A stretch of 64,000 nucleotides of DNA. Origin: Xylophilus sp. (GTDB lineage Bacteria; Pseudomonadota; Gammaproteobacteria; Burkholderiales; Burkholderiaceae_C). Positions 49,106-59,945 of the stretch are shown here, piece by piece. A program made the position numbers and the translations under genes. Every line of letters begins with the position of its first letter. Positions within the stretch are counted from its first letter, which is position 1. Location: assembly GCA_009914555.1 (NCBI GenBank), contig WNDY01000016.1, forward strand, positions 1-64,000, written 5' to 3'. The notes under the pieces are model-generated. The model did no database searches and was not told the origin of the DNA. It saw only the letters and a program-made list of their open reading frames with translations.

Positions 49106-51180
49106 TGGCCCGGACTGCCCAGCCGCCCCGGTCGACCCGGCCGCCCCCATCGGCACCGTCGCGCCTGTCGGCGCCGATCGGCGTGGCCGACGGCCGCCAG
49201 CGCGCGGTGGTCGATGCCGTGCTGCCCAGCGTGGACCACGGCCGCTTCGCCGCCAAGTCCGTGGCCGGCGAGCCCTTCCACGTCGCGGCGCATGCCTTCT
49301 GCGAGGGCCACGACATGCTGCGCGTGGTGCTGCGGTGGCAGCGCGAGGGCGATGCGGCCTTCGCCGAGGTGCCGATGGTGCTAAAGTGGAACGACGAGTG
49401 GCATGCGCACTTCACGCCGCCCGCGCCGGGCCGCTACCGCTATGCCGTGCTGGCGTGGGTGGACGCCTTCGAATCCTGGCACCACGAGCTGGAGCGCCGC
49501 GTCGACCCGGCCGACATCCGCATCGCCGCGCGCGTGGGCGCTGCCGGGATCGCGGCCGCCGCGCAGCGCGCCACGGCCGCGGCCGACGCGAAGGCCCTGC
49601 GCGCCTGGGCCGCCGCGCTGGAGCAGGCCGCCGCCGACCCCGCAGGCGATGCGTCGGTGCTCAAGGCGCTGGCGCTCGACGAGGCGAAGGCGGAACTCGC
49701 GCGCCGCTGGCCCGGCCGCAGGCATGCCGTGTCCTCGCCCGCCCTGCCGCTGGTGGCCGACCGCGAGCGTGCGCGCTACAGCACCTGGTACGAGCTGTTC
49801 CCGCGCTCGGCCTCGCCGGTGCCCGGCCGCCATGGCACGTTCGCCGACGTCGAGAAGCTGCTGCCCGGGATCGCGCAGATGGGCTTCGACGTGCTGTACT
49901 TCCCGCCGGTCCATCCGATCGGCCGGCAGCAGCGCAAGGGAAAGAACAACGCGCTCGCGGCCGCGCCGGACGACGTCGGCAGCCCCTGGGCCATCGGCGC
50001 CGCCGAGGGCGGGCACGACGCCATCCTGCCGGCGCTGGGCACGCCCGAGGACTTCCGCCGGCTCGTGCGGGCCGCGCGCGGCCACGGCCTGGAGATCGCG
50101 CTGGACATCGCCTTCCAGTGCGCGCCCGACCATCCCTGGGTTGCCGAGCATCCGCAGTGGTTCAAGTGGCGGCCCGACGGCACCGTGCAGTACGCCGAGA
50201 ACCCGCCCAAGAAGTACCAGGACATCTATCCCTTCAACTTCGAGAGCGAGGACTGGCAAGGCCTGTGGGCCGCGCTCAAGGGCGTGTTCGACCACTGGAT
50301 CGCGCAGGGCGTGGCCGTCTTCCGCGTCGACAACCCGCACACCAAGGCGTTCCCGTTCTGGGAATGGGCGATCGCCGAGATCCAGCGCGAGCACCCCGAG
50401 GTGATCTTCCTGGCCGAGGCCCTCACCCGGCCCAAGGTGATGCACCGGCTGGCCAAGCTGGGCTATTCGCAGTCGTACACCTACTTCACCTGGCGCAACT
50501 CCAAGGAGGAGCTGACCGCGTACTTCACCGAGCTGTCCACCCCGCCGGGCCTGGACTACTTCCGCCCCAACGTCTGGCCCAACACGCCCGACATCCTGCA
50601 CGAACAGCTGCAAGGCGGCCACGACGCGGTGTTCAAGCTGCGGCTCGTGCTGGCTGCCACGCTGAGCGCGAGCTACGGCATCTACGGCCCGGCCTACGAG
50701 CTCAAGGAGCACCTGCCGCGCGAGCCCGGCAGCGAGGAATACCTCGACTCCGAGAAGTACCAGATCCGCCACTGGGACCGCGCCCGGCCCGACAGCCTCG
50801 CCGGCTTCATCGCCCACGTCAATGCGATCCGGCGCGAGCACGCAGCCTTGCAGCGCAACGACACGCTGCGCTTTCTGGCAATCGACAACGACCAGCTCAT
50901 CGCCTACCTGAAGACGAGCAGCGACGGGCGCGACGCCGTCGTCACCGTGGTCAACCTCGACCCCTGGAACGTCCAGACGGGCTGGCTCCAGCTCGACCCG
51001 GCACTCGTCGGCGTGCCGGGCGACCAGGAATTCCAGGTGCACGACCTGCTCGGCGGCGCGCGCTTCACCTGGCGCGGCGGCCACCACTACATCCGGCTCG
51101 ACCCACGCGAGGCGCCGGCCCACGTCCTGCACGTGCGGCGGCGCACGCGCAGCGAGCGGGACTTCGACTACTACCAGTAG
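49105..51180 (+). CDS. glgE: Alpha-1,4-glucan:maltose-1-phosphate maltosyltransferase
   Basis: 691 residues. GlgE (GH13_3) extends glucans from maltose-1-phosphate. Landmarks: N-terminal beta domain (LRVVLRWQREGDAAF, WHAHFTPPAPGRYRY), STWYELFPRSASP, FDVLYFPPVHPIGRQQRKG, nucleophile Asp in VAVFRVDNPHTKAFPFW, Glu in EVIFLAEALTRPKVM, and the EEYLDSEKYQIRHWD segment. Length matches characterised enzymes. Its ATG overlaps the glgB stop and treS starts 12 bp after its TAG, so all are co-transcribed. Confidence 0.95.
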   Translation: MARTAQPPRSTRPPPSAPSRLSAPIGVADGRQRAVVDAVLPSVDHGRFAAKSVAGEPFHVAAHAFCEGHDMLRVVLRWQREGDAAFAEVPMVLKWNDEWHAHFTPPAPGRYRYAVLAWVDAFESWHHELERRVDPADIRIAARVGAAGIAAAAQRATAAADAKALRAWAAALEQAAADPAGDASVLKALALDEAKAELARRWPGRRHAVSSPALPLVADRERARYSTWYELFPRSASPVPGRHGTFADVEKLLPGIAQMGFDVLYFPPVHPIGRQQRKGKNNALAAAPDDVGSPWAIGAAEGGHDAILPALGTPEDFRRLVRAARGHGLEIALDIAFQCAPDHPWVAEHPQWFKWRPDGTVQYAENPPKKYQDIYPFNFESEDWQGLWAALKGVFDHWIAQGVAVFRVDNPHTKAFPFWEWAIAEIQREHPEVIFLAEALTRPKVMHRLAKLGYSQSYTYFTWRNSKEELTAYFTELSTPPGLDYFRPNVWPNTPDILHEQLQGGHDAVFKLRLVLAATLSASYGIYGPAYELKEHLPREPGSEEYLDSEKYQIRHWDRARPDSLAGFIAHVNAIRREHAALQRNDTLRFLAIDNDQLIAYLKTSSDGRDAVVTVVNLDPWNVQTGWLQLDPALVGVPGDQEFQVHDLLGGARFTWRGGHHYIRLDPREAPAHVLHVRRRTRSERDFDYYQ

Positions 51181-51192
51181 GAACCACAGCCG

Positions 51193-54557
<3,365 letters not shown>

Positions 54558-54561
<4 letters not shown>

Positions 54562-55445
54562 ACGAGTTCGGATTCCGGCTGGAGCCGCTGCGCGCGATCC
54601 TCTACCAGACCGGCGCCTTCATCCCCCGGCTGCTGATGGCGGCGCTGGTGGTGCTGGTGGGCTGGCTGGTCGCCAAGGTGGCGCGCTTCGCCGTCACGCG
54701 CGCCCTGCGCGCCGTCAACTTCCCGGTGCTCACCGGGCGCGCCGGGCTCGACGGCTTCCTGCGCCAGGGCGGCGTGCAGGCCGACACCACGGGCGTGGTC
54801 GGCGCCCTGGTGTACTGGGTGGTCATCCTGGCGGCGCTGATCATCGCCTTCAACGGCCTGGGCCTGAACTACATCACCGACCTGCTGGGCAAGGTGGTGT
54901 GGTTCGTGCCGAACATCTTCGTGGCGCTGCTGATCCTGGCCTTCGGCGCCTACTTCGCGCGCTTCGTCGGCGACGCGGTCTACACCTATTCCAGCAACGC
55001 CGGCCTGCGCGACGCGCGCTTCTTCTCGCGCGTGGCGCAGTACGCCATCCTGGTCTTCGTGGTGCTGATCGCGCTGGACCAGGTCAGGATCGGCGGCGAC
55101 ATCGTGCGCCAGAGCTTCATCGTGATCCTGGCCGGCTTCGTGTTCGCGCTGGCGCTGGCCTTCGGCCTGGCCGGCCGGGACTGGGCGGCGCGCCGCATCG
55201 ACGAATGGCTGCCGCGCGACGGGCCGGCCGCCGAGCCGGCGCCGCCGCTGCCGGCCGCCGCGGCGCCGGACCCTGCCGCCGCCGCCGATCCGCCAGCCCC
55301 CATCGCGCCGCCGGCGGCCCAGCCGTTCACGCCGGAGACCGAGGTGCCGCACCAGGACGACACGCCGGCGCCGGCCGGCACGCGCCGGCCCCCCGGCGAG
55401 CCGCTGATTCCCCGCCGCCCGATCGATCCGCCGCCGCCCATCTGA
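54558..55445 (+). CDS. Mechanosensitive-channel-like membrane protein (CmpX/TM-helix repeat family)
   Basis: 295 residues. Five membrane segments (PRLLMAALVVLVGWLVAKV; VGALVYWVVILAALIIAF; FVPNIFVALLILAFGAYF; ILVFVVLIALDQ; SFIVILAGFVFALALAFGL), with the conserved IAFNGLGLNYITDLLGKVV and LAFGLAGRDWA motifs of the conserved TM-helix family (PF05552) related to MscS-type channels such as Pseudomonas CmpX. An unusual Pro/Ala-rich tail of about 80 residues ends RPIDPPPPI. Its ATG overlaps the treS-mak stop, which ties a probable osmotic safety channel to trehalose use. Confidence 0.8.
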
Positions 55446-55448
55446 AAG

Positions 55449-55546
55449 ATACACCCCTGGGGTATATCATCATAGCCCTTGATTTACGTGCGCTACAGCA
55501 TGCTCCCTCTCGGGAGTATGCAAGAAATCTCCAGCGTACCCCATGG
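55449..55546 (-). repeat. Two-box ATACYCC repeat, copy C
   Basis: On the minus strand ATACTCC starts at 55519 and ATACCCC at 55465, 54 bp apart, with TAGCGCACG...AAATC between, like copy A. It is flanked by GATACACCCC-TGGGGTATATC, itself palindromic (55449-55468). It fills the 107-bp gap between the convergent channel and depolymerase genes. Confidence 0.65.
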
Positions 55547-55552
55547 GACGCC

Positions 55553-56656
55553 TCACGCCCTGCGCAGATGCGCCAGAAAGAACCGCAGCATCTCCGCGCT
55601 GGCGTCGGCGCCTGCGGCGTCCGTGTAGCTGCCCTCTGCGCTGCCGCCGGACCAGGCGTGTCCGGCACCGTGCAGCTGCCAGTATTCGGCCGCGCTGCGG
55701 CCGTCCGCATCGCCATAGACCGTGCGGGTGTAGCGCTGCCCCCGGGCCGAGCGGCCCTCGACCGTGCGGGCCGACGACCGCTGCAGCCCGGCGTCCGCTG
55801 CGATGACCGCGGCGCCGTTGGCCGCGTGCACCGTGGTGTCGGCGTCGCCGTGGAAGACGATGGTCGGCGGCGCGGCGCTGGCCTCTGGCGTGGCTGCGCC
55901 GCGCCGCATGGCGGCGAGCGCCGACGGGACGTCGCTGGCGCAGCCGCTCGGCAGGCCGGAATGCACGCCGACCGCCGCGAACACGTCGGGGTAGCAGCGG
56001 CCGAGGATGTGCGCCATCGCGCCGCCGGCCGACAGGCCCGCCACGAAGATGCGTGCGCCGTCCACCCCGTGCTCGATCGCGACCGACTGCGCCAGGGCCG
56101 CCAGGGCGGCCGGCTCGCCGCGGCCGCGCTGCTGGTGCTGCGGCTTGAACCAGTTCCAGCACTTCTGCGGGTTCGCAGGCCGCGACTGCTCGGGGTAGAG
56201 CACGACCACGCCGAGGTCGCGGGCCAGTGCGTGCATCTGCGTGCCGGCCGCGAAGTCGGCCGCATCCTGGGTGCAGCCGTGCAGCATGACGACCAGCGGC
56301 CGGGGGCTGGGCACGGCGCCGGCCGGCACCGGCGGCAGGTAGAGCTTGTAGGCGAGCGTGCGGCCCTGGTGGGCGAAGCGGCCGTCGATCCAGCGCTCGT
56401 CGCTCGGTGCGAAGGCGGCCGGCGACGTTTCTTCGGTGTCGTTATCGACGACGATGCGGGTCAGGCCGTCGAGGACCAGCGCATCGGCCTCGGCCTCATG
56501 GGCATGCGGGGGCGGCGGCGGCGGGGCGGCGGAAGGCTTCGTGCCGGTTTCACGGCCGCGCAGGGCGCGCCGGATCGCTTCGGTCGCCTCGTGCAGCCGG
56601 CCGTTGCGGGTGAGCCGCGTGGCCTCGCCCATCAGGCGTTGGAACAGTTCGTTCAT
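55553..56656 (-). CDS. PHB-depolymerase-family esterase
   Basis: 367 residues starting MNELFQRLMGEATRL (a start at 56677 adds seven residues). After an 85-residue Pro-rich N-terminal region comes the esterase_phb domain: PLVVMLHGCTQDAADFAAGT, the nucleophile elbow IFVAGLSAGGAMAHIL (Ser about 216), acid in IVFHGDADTTVHAANG and His in WQLHGAGHAWSGGSAEGSY. This is the LpqC/PHB-depolymerase class; native substrate may be short-chain polyhydroxybutyrate or another ester. No signal peptide, so probably cytosolic. The CopG-like regulator lies 26 bp upstream in the same operon. Confidence 0.88.
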   Translation of the reverse strand: MNELFQRLMGEATRLTRNGRLHEATEAIRRALRGRETGTKPSAAPPPPPPHAHEAEADALVLDGLTRIVVDNDTEETSPAAFAPSDERWIDGRFAHQGRTLAYKLYLPPVPAGAVPSPRPLVVMLHGCTQDAADFAAGTQMHALARDLGVVVLYPEQSRPANPQKCWNWFKPQHQQRGRGEPAALAALAQSVAIEHGVDGARIFVAGLSAGGAMAHILGRCYPDVFAAVGVHSGLPSGCASDVPSALAAMRRGAATPEASAAPPTIVFHGDADTTVHAANGAAVIAADAGLQRSSARTVEGRSARGQRYTRTVYGDADGRSAAEYWQLHGAGHAWSGGSAEGSYTDAAGADASAEMLRFFLAHLRRA

Positions 56657-56682
56657 TGCAGGGGGTTCTTTCGTCATGGGGG

Positions 56683-57120
56683 TTAGCGGATGCGCCCGGC
56701 CAGCGCGGCCTTGACCGCGCTGCTGGCCTGCAGCGATCCGAGGACGGTGATCGAGTCGATGACCGCCAGCGCGAGCTCCGGCGTCACGTCGAAGTCGATG
56801 CTCGCCAGGCCCAGCACGCGGATCTGCAGCTTCTCTCCGGCCGCGCGCGCCGCCTCGAGATCGGCTGCCGAGAAACGCTGGAGCCCGAGCACCAGCAGCT
56901 TGCGCGCGACGGCCTGCCTGAGCGCGTCGGCATGCGCGGCGAGCTGGTTGCGGATGGCCGTGCGGATGAAGTCCGTCCGGTTGGCATAGAAGCTCTCGGC
57001 GACCAGCAGGTCGATGTGGCCGAGGTCGACGAAGCCGAGGTTGATCGTGATCTTCTCGGAGTCGGCCGTCCGGACCGGCCGAGGCGCGTCGGCAGGGGGC
57101 GTGGAAATGCGCGAGGTCAT
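56683..57120 (-). CDS. CopG-family (ribbon-helix-helix) regulator
   Basis: 145 residues. After a 20-residue Pro-rich start comes KITINLGFVDLGHIDLLVAESFYANRTDFIRTAIRNQLAAHAD, a ribbon-helix-helix pattern (strand, then helix, then NRTDFIRTAIRNQL). The rest carries LASIDFDVTPELALAVIDSITVLGSL. RHH regulators beside PHB-depolymerase esterases are common in Burkholderiales. It precedes the esterase gene and sits just downstream of an inverted/direct repeat of CCATCC (57125-57163), a likely site for autoregulation. Confidence 0.75.
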   Translation of the reverse strand: MTSRISTPPADAPRPVRTADSEKITINLGFVDLGHIDLLVAESFYANRTDFIRTAIRNQLAAHADALRQAVARKLLVLGLQRFSAADLEAARAAGEKLQIRVLGLASIDFDVTPELALAVIDSITVLGSLQASSAVKAALAGRIR

Positions 57121-57124
57121 TTCG

Positions 57125-57163
57125 CCATCCTATCACCATCCATATGGATGGTAAATGGATGGT
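57125..57163. promoter_or_regulatory. Palindromic/direct-repeat operator of the CopG gene
   Basis: ACCATCCATATGGATGGT (57135-57152) is a perfect 18-bp palindrome flanked by further CCATCC (57125-57130) and GGATGG (57157-57162) boxes on one side each. RHH dimers bind such arrays cooperatively. It is immediately upstream of the regulator start at 57120. Confidence 0.6.
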
Positions 57164-57165
57164 TT

Positions 57166-58440
57166 TCAGCGTCCGATGCGCTGGCGGACCTGGCTCACGT
57201 CGGACGCCGTGACCGGCGCGCCGTCGTTGCCCCAGCTCTGCCGCACGTAGCTCAGCGCCTGGGCGATCTGCAGGTCGGTCAGCGTGCCGCCGAAGCCCGG
57301 CATCGCCAGCGGCGCGGGCGCGCCGTCCACGGCCGGGCCGCGCCCGCCCTCGACCACGATGCGCACCAGCGACTGCGGCTCGCGGCCCAGCAGCGACGGG
57401 TTGCCGGCCAGCGCCGGCACCTGCGGCGGCTGGCCGCGGCCGTCCTCCCCGTGGCAGGCCATGCAGAAGCCGTGGTAGGCCGCGCGGCCGGCGGTGTTCG
57501 TCGCGGCGTCGTAGCGCCCGTCCGCCGGCCCGCGGCCGCCGGCGCGCGCCGGATCGTAGCGGCCGGCGACGCGCTGCGGCGGCAGGCTCTTGAGGTAGCG
57601 CGCGATCGCGCGGGCGTCGTCCTCGCTCAGGTGCCGCAGCGTCTCCTCCACCTCCTCGGCCATGCTGCCCCAGACCACCGAGCCGCCGCCGCGGCCGGTG
57701 CGCAGCAGCTCGGCCAGCGCCCGGGCGTCCACCCGGCCCAGCCCGCCGCCCGGGTCGCCGGTGAGGTTCGTGGCGAACCAGCGGTCGGTCACCGTGCCGG
57801 TGAGGAACTGGTCGGAGCCTTCGTCGTAGCCCTTCTCCTGGTAGCCCGGCCCGCGCGGCGTGTGGCAGGAGCCGCAGTGGCCGACCGACTGCACCAGGTA
57901 GGCGCCGCGGTTCCAGGCCGCATCGCGGCCGGGCCGCGGCGCATAGACGCCGCGCGGCAGGAACAGCGCCTGCCAGATGCGCAGCGCCCAGCGCTGGTCG
58001 AACGGGAACGGCAGGTGGTTCGGCGGCGTCGGCACGGCCTGCGGCGCCACGCCTTCGCGCAGGTAGGCGAAGAGCGCGCGCAGGTCGGCGTCGTCCATCT
58101 TCGCGTAGGACGCATAGGGCATGGCCGGATAGAGCGGCCGGTCGCCCCGCGCGCGGCCCTCGCGCATGGCCCGCGCGAAGTCGGCGAAGGTGTAGCGCCC
58201 CAGGCCGTGCGCCGGGTCGGGCGTGATGTTGCTGCTGTGGATCGGGCCGAACGGCGAGGGCATCGGCCGTCCGCCCGCGAACGGCGCCCCGCCCTTCGGA
58301 TCGGTATGGCAGGCGGCGCAGCCGCCGATGCGCGCCAGGTAGGCGCCGCGCGCCACGAGCGCGGCCGGCTCGGCGCCCCGGGCCGCCAGCGCCGCGGCGG
58401 CCAGCAGCCCGGCCGCGAGCAGCCGTCGCCAGGCGGTCAT
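57166..58440 (-). CDS. Three-haem c-type cytochrome
   Basis: 424 residues from the ATG at 58440, which has GGGAGG 8 bp upstream and begins a signal peptide (MTAWRRLLAAGLLAAAALAA). Three haem-binding sites: CAACH, CGSCH and CMACH, with NITPDPAHGLGRYTFADFARAMREGR and related helices, as in the cytochrome subunits of membrane alcohol/aldehyde dehydrogenases. It lies in the caa3 oxidase operon and may pass electrons to the oxidase. The frame is open into ctaG without a stop between them, so a ctaG-cytochrome fusion cannot be excluded, but the ribosome site and signal peptide favour a separate protein. Confidence 0.8.
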   Translation of the reverse strand: MTAWRRLLAAGLLAAAALAARGAEPAALVARGAYLARIGGCAACHTDPKGGAPFAGGRPMPSPFGPIHSSNITPDPAHGLGRYTFADFARAMREGRARGDRPLYPAMPYASYAKMDDADLRALFAYLREGVAPQAVPTPPNHLPFPFDQRWALRIWQALFLPRGVYAPRPGRDAAWNRGAYLVQSVGHCGSCHTPRGPGYQEKGYDEGSDQFLTGTVTDRWFATNLTGDPGGGLGRVDARALAELLRTGRGGGSVVWGSMAEEVEETLRHLSEDDARAIARYLKSLPPQRVAGRYDPARAGGRGPADGRYDAATNTAGRAAYHGFCMACHGEDGRGQPPQVPALAGNPSLLGREPQSLVRIVVEGGRGPAVDGAPAPLAMPGFGGTLTDLQIAQALSYVRQSWGNDGAPVTASDVSQVRQRIGR

Positions 58441-59346
58441 GGCCGCGCCTCCCGCGGCGGCGGCGCCGGCGCCAGCCAGCGCCAGCCAGCGCCAGGCCAG
58501 CGCCAGGCCGGCCAGCACATAGGCCAGGCCGGCCGGCACCCACATGATCAGACCGCCGACCTGCTGGTCGCGCAGCGGGTCCATGCCCAGCGCGGCGGCC
58601 GGCTCCAGGTAGATCGGATACCAGAGGGCCGGCGCCAGCGTCAGCAGCGCGCCCAGCGCCGCCGTGTGGACCATGGTGGTGAACAGCGACAGCAGCGCCG
58701 CGCCGCCCTGCGGCCCGCCGCGGCCGAGCACGCTCCACCAGAACAGCACGGCGCTGCCGAGGAAGCTCGCATGCTGCACCCAGTGCAGGCCCGGATGGCG
58801 CAGCGCCGCCTCGAAGAACCGCGGCACGTGCCAGACCCAGAGCGCCAGGCCGTGCAGCACCCAGGCGCCCAGCGGCCCCGAGGCCGCGGCCCAGCAGCGG
58901 GCGGCGGCCGGCGCCCGCGGCAGGCGGCCCAGCGCGGTGCGCAGCCGCCGCGGCAGCGCCCACAGGCCGACGGCCAGCGGCCGGCCCAGCACGAGCAGCG
59001 GCGCGGCGACGATCATCAGCGCCTCGTGCTGCAGCATGTGGGCGGCGAACAGCCATTCCGACAGCCCGTCCAGCGGCGAGGCGAAGGCGCCGGCCAGCGC
59101 CAGCCAGCCGCCCGCGAAGGCGCCGGCCAGCGCGCGCAGCAGCCGGCGGCCGCGGCCGCTGCGCCGCAGCAGGCGCAGCAGCCCGGCGCCGTAGGCCAGC
59201 GCGGCCGCCGCCAGCAGCAGCACGGTCCAGGGGTCCGGCTGCCACTACCAGGTGCCGTAGCCTTCCAGCGGTCCGCCGGCGCCGTGCGCCCGGGCCATCG
59301 CCGGCAGCGCGGCCAGCGGAAGCAGCAGCAGCGCCGCGCGTCCCAC
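58441..59346 (-). pseudogene. ctaG: caa3-type oxidase assembly protein CtaG, in-frame UAG
   Basis: A frame of about 300 codons from the GTG at 59346, two bases after the ctaE stop. CtaG_caa3 proteins are seven-helix membrane proteins needed to assemble the oxidase. N-terminal signal-like helix (ALLLLPLAALPAMARA), then codon 34 (59245-59247) is UAG between EGYGTW and WQPDPWTVLLLAAAALAYG. The rest is intact: LFAAHMLQHEALMIVAAPLLVLG, LHGLALWVWHVPRFFEAAL, LHWVQHASFLGSAVLFWWSVL, GLIMWVPAGLAYVLAGLALAW. A GTG at 59223 could start a shortened protein. No stop separates it from the cytochrome gene, which is also unusual. Confidence 0.7.
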
Positions 59347-59348
59347 GG

Positions 59349-59945
59349 TCAGAGCCTCGGCGCGAGATAGATCACGGCCCAGACAGGCAGCCAGCTGCCC
59401 ACCACGAAGTACCAGTACAGCGCGTTCTCGGCCACGTCCACCATGCGCTTGCCTTCGAACGGGCCGCTGTAGAGCAGCACGGTGAGCACCAGCGTGTCGA
59501 TCGTGTCGGTGATCAGGTGGGTGGTGTGCAGCCCCAGCAGCAGCCAGACCAGCGAGCCGTAGGCGTTCGCATGCCAGCTCACGCCGAGCGTGCGGAATTC
59601 GAGCGCACGCAGCACGAGGAAGCCCAACGCCATCAGCACGCACACCGCGAGCCAGCGGCGCGCGGCAGCGCGGTCCTCGCGCTGGGCGGCGCGCTGGGCC
59701 CGCCAATTGGGCCAGAGGCTCGCCAGCAGCAGCAGGGTGTTGGCCACGCCCCAGCGCAGCGCGGGCAGCGGCGCGCCGAGCGGCCAGGCCGGCGCGATGC
59801 CGCGCAGGTAGAAGTACATCAGCAGCGCGATCGCGAAGACCGTGCCTTCGATCAGCATGAGGCCGACCGTGCCCCACCACATGAGGCTGCGCGTGCCGAA
59901 GCCATAGGTCGGCAGGTCGCGCACGTCGACCGTGCCGCCGCTCAT
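59349..59945 (-). CDS. ctaE: Cytochrome c oxidase subunit III
   Basis: 198 residues with five hydrophobic segments: GTVGLMLIEGTVFAIALLMYFYL, RWGVANTLLLLASLW, WLAVCVLMALGFLVLRALEF, YGSLVWLLLGLHTTHLITDT and ENALYWYFVVGSWLPVWAVIYL. EGTVFAIALLMYFYLR and the LLGLHTTHLITD His-rich helix match the short subunit III of caa3 oxidases. Its start overlaps the ctaD stop (ATGA), and the ctaG frame starts two bases after its stop. Confidence 0.88.
   Translation of the reverse strand: MSGGTVDVRDLPTYGFGTRSLMWWGTVGLMLIEGTVFAIALLMYFYLRGIAPAWPLGAPLPALRWGVANTLLLLASLWPNWRAQRAAQREDRAAARRWLAVCVLMALGFLVLRALEFRTLGVSWHANAYGSLVWLLLGLHTTHLITDTIDTLVLTVLLYSGPFEGKRMVDVAENALYWYFVVGSWLPVWAVIYLAPRL

Noticed and set aside
57166-59223. 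Single CtaG-cytochrome fusion protein as the only product
   Set aside because: A good ribosome-binding site and a signal peptide at 58440 make a separate cytochrome more likely, so two features were annotated; the fusion is kept only as a possibility.
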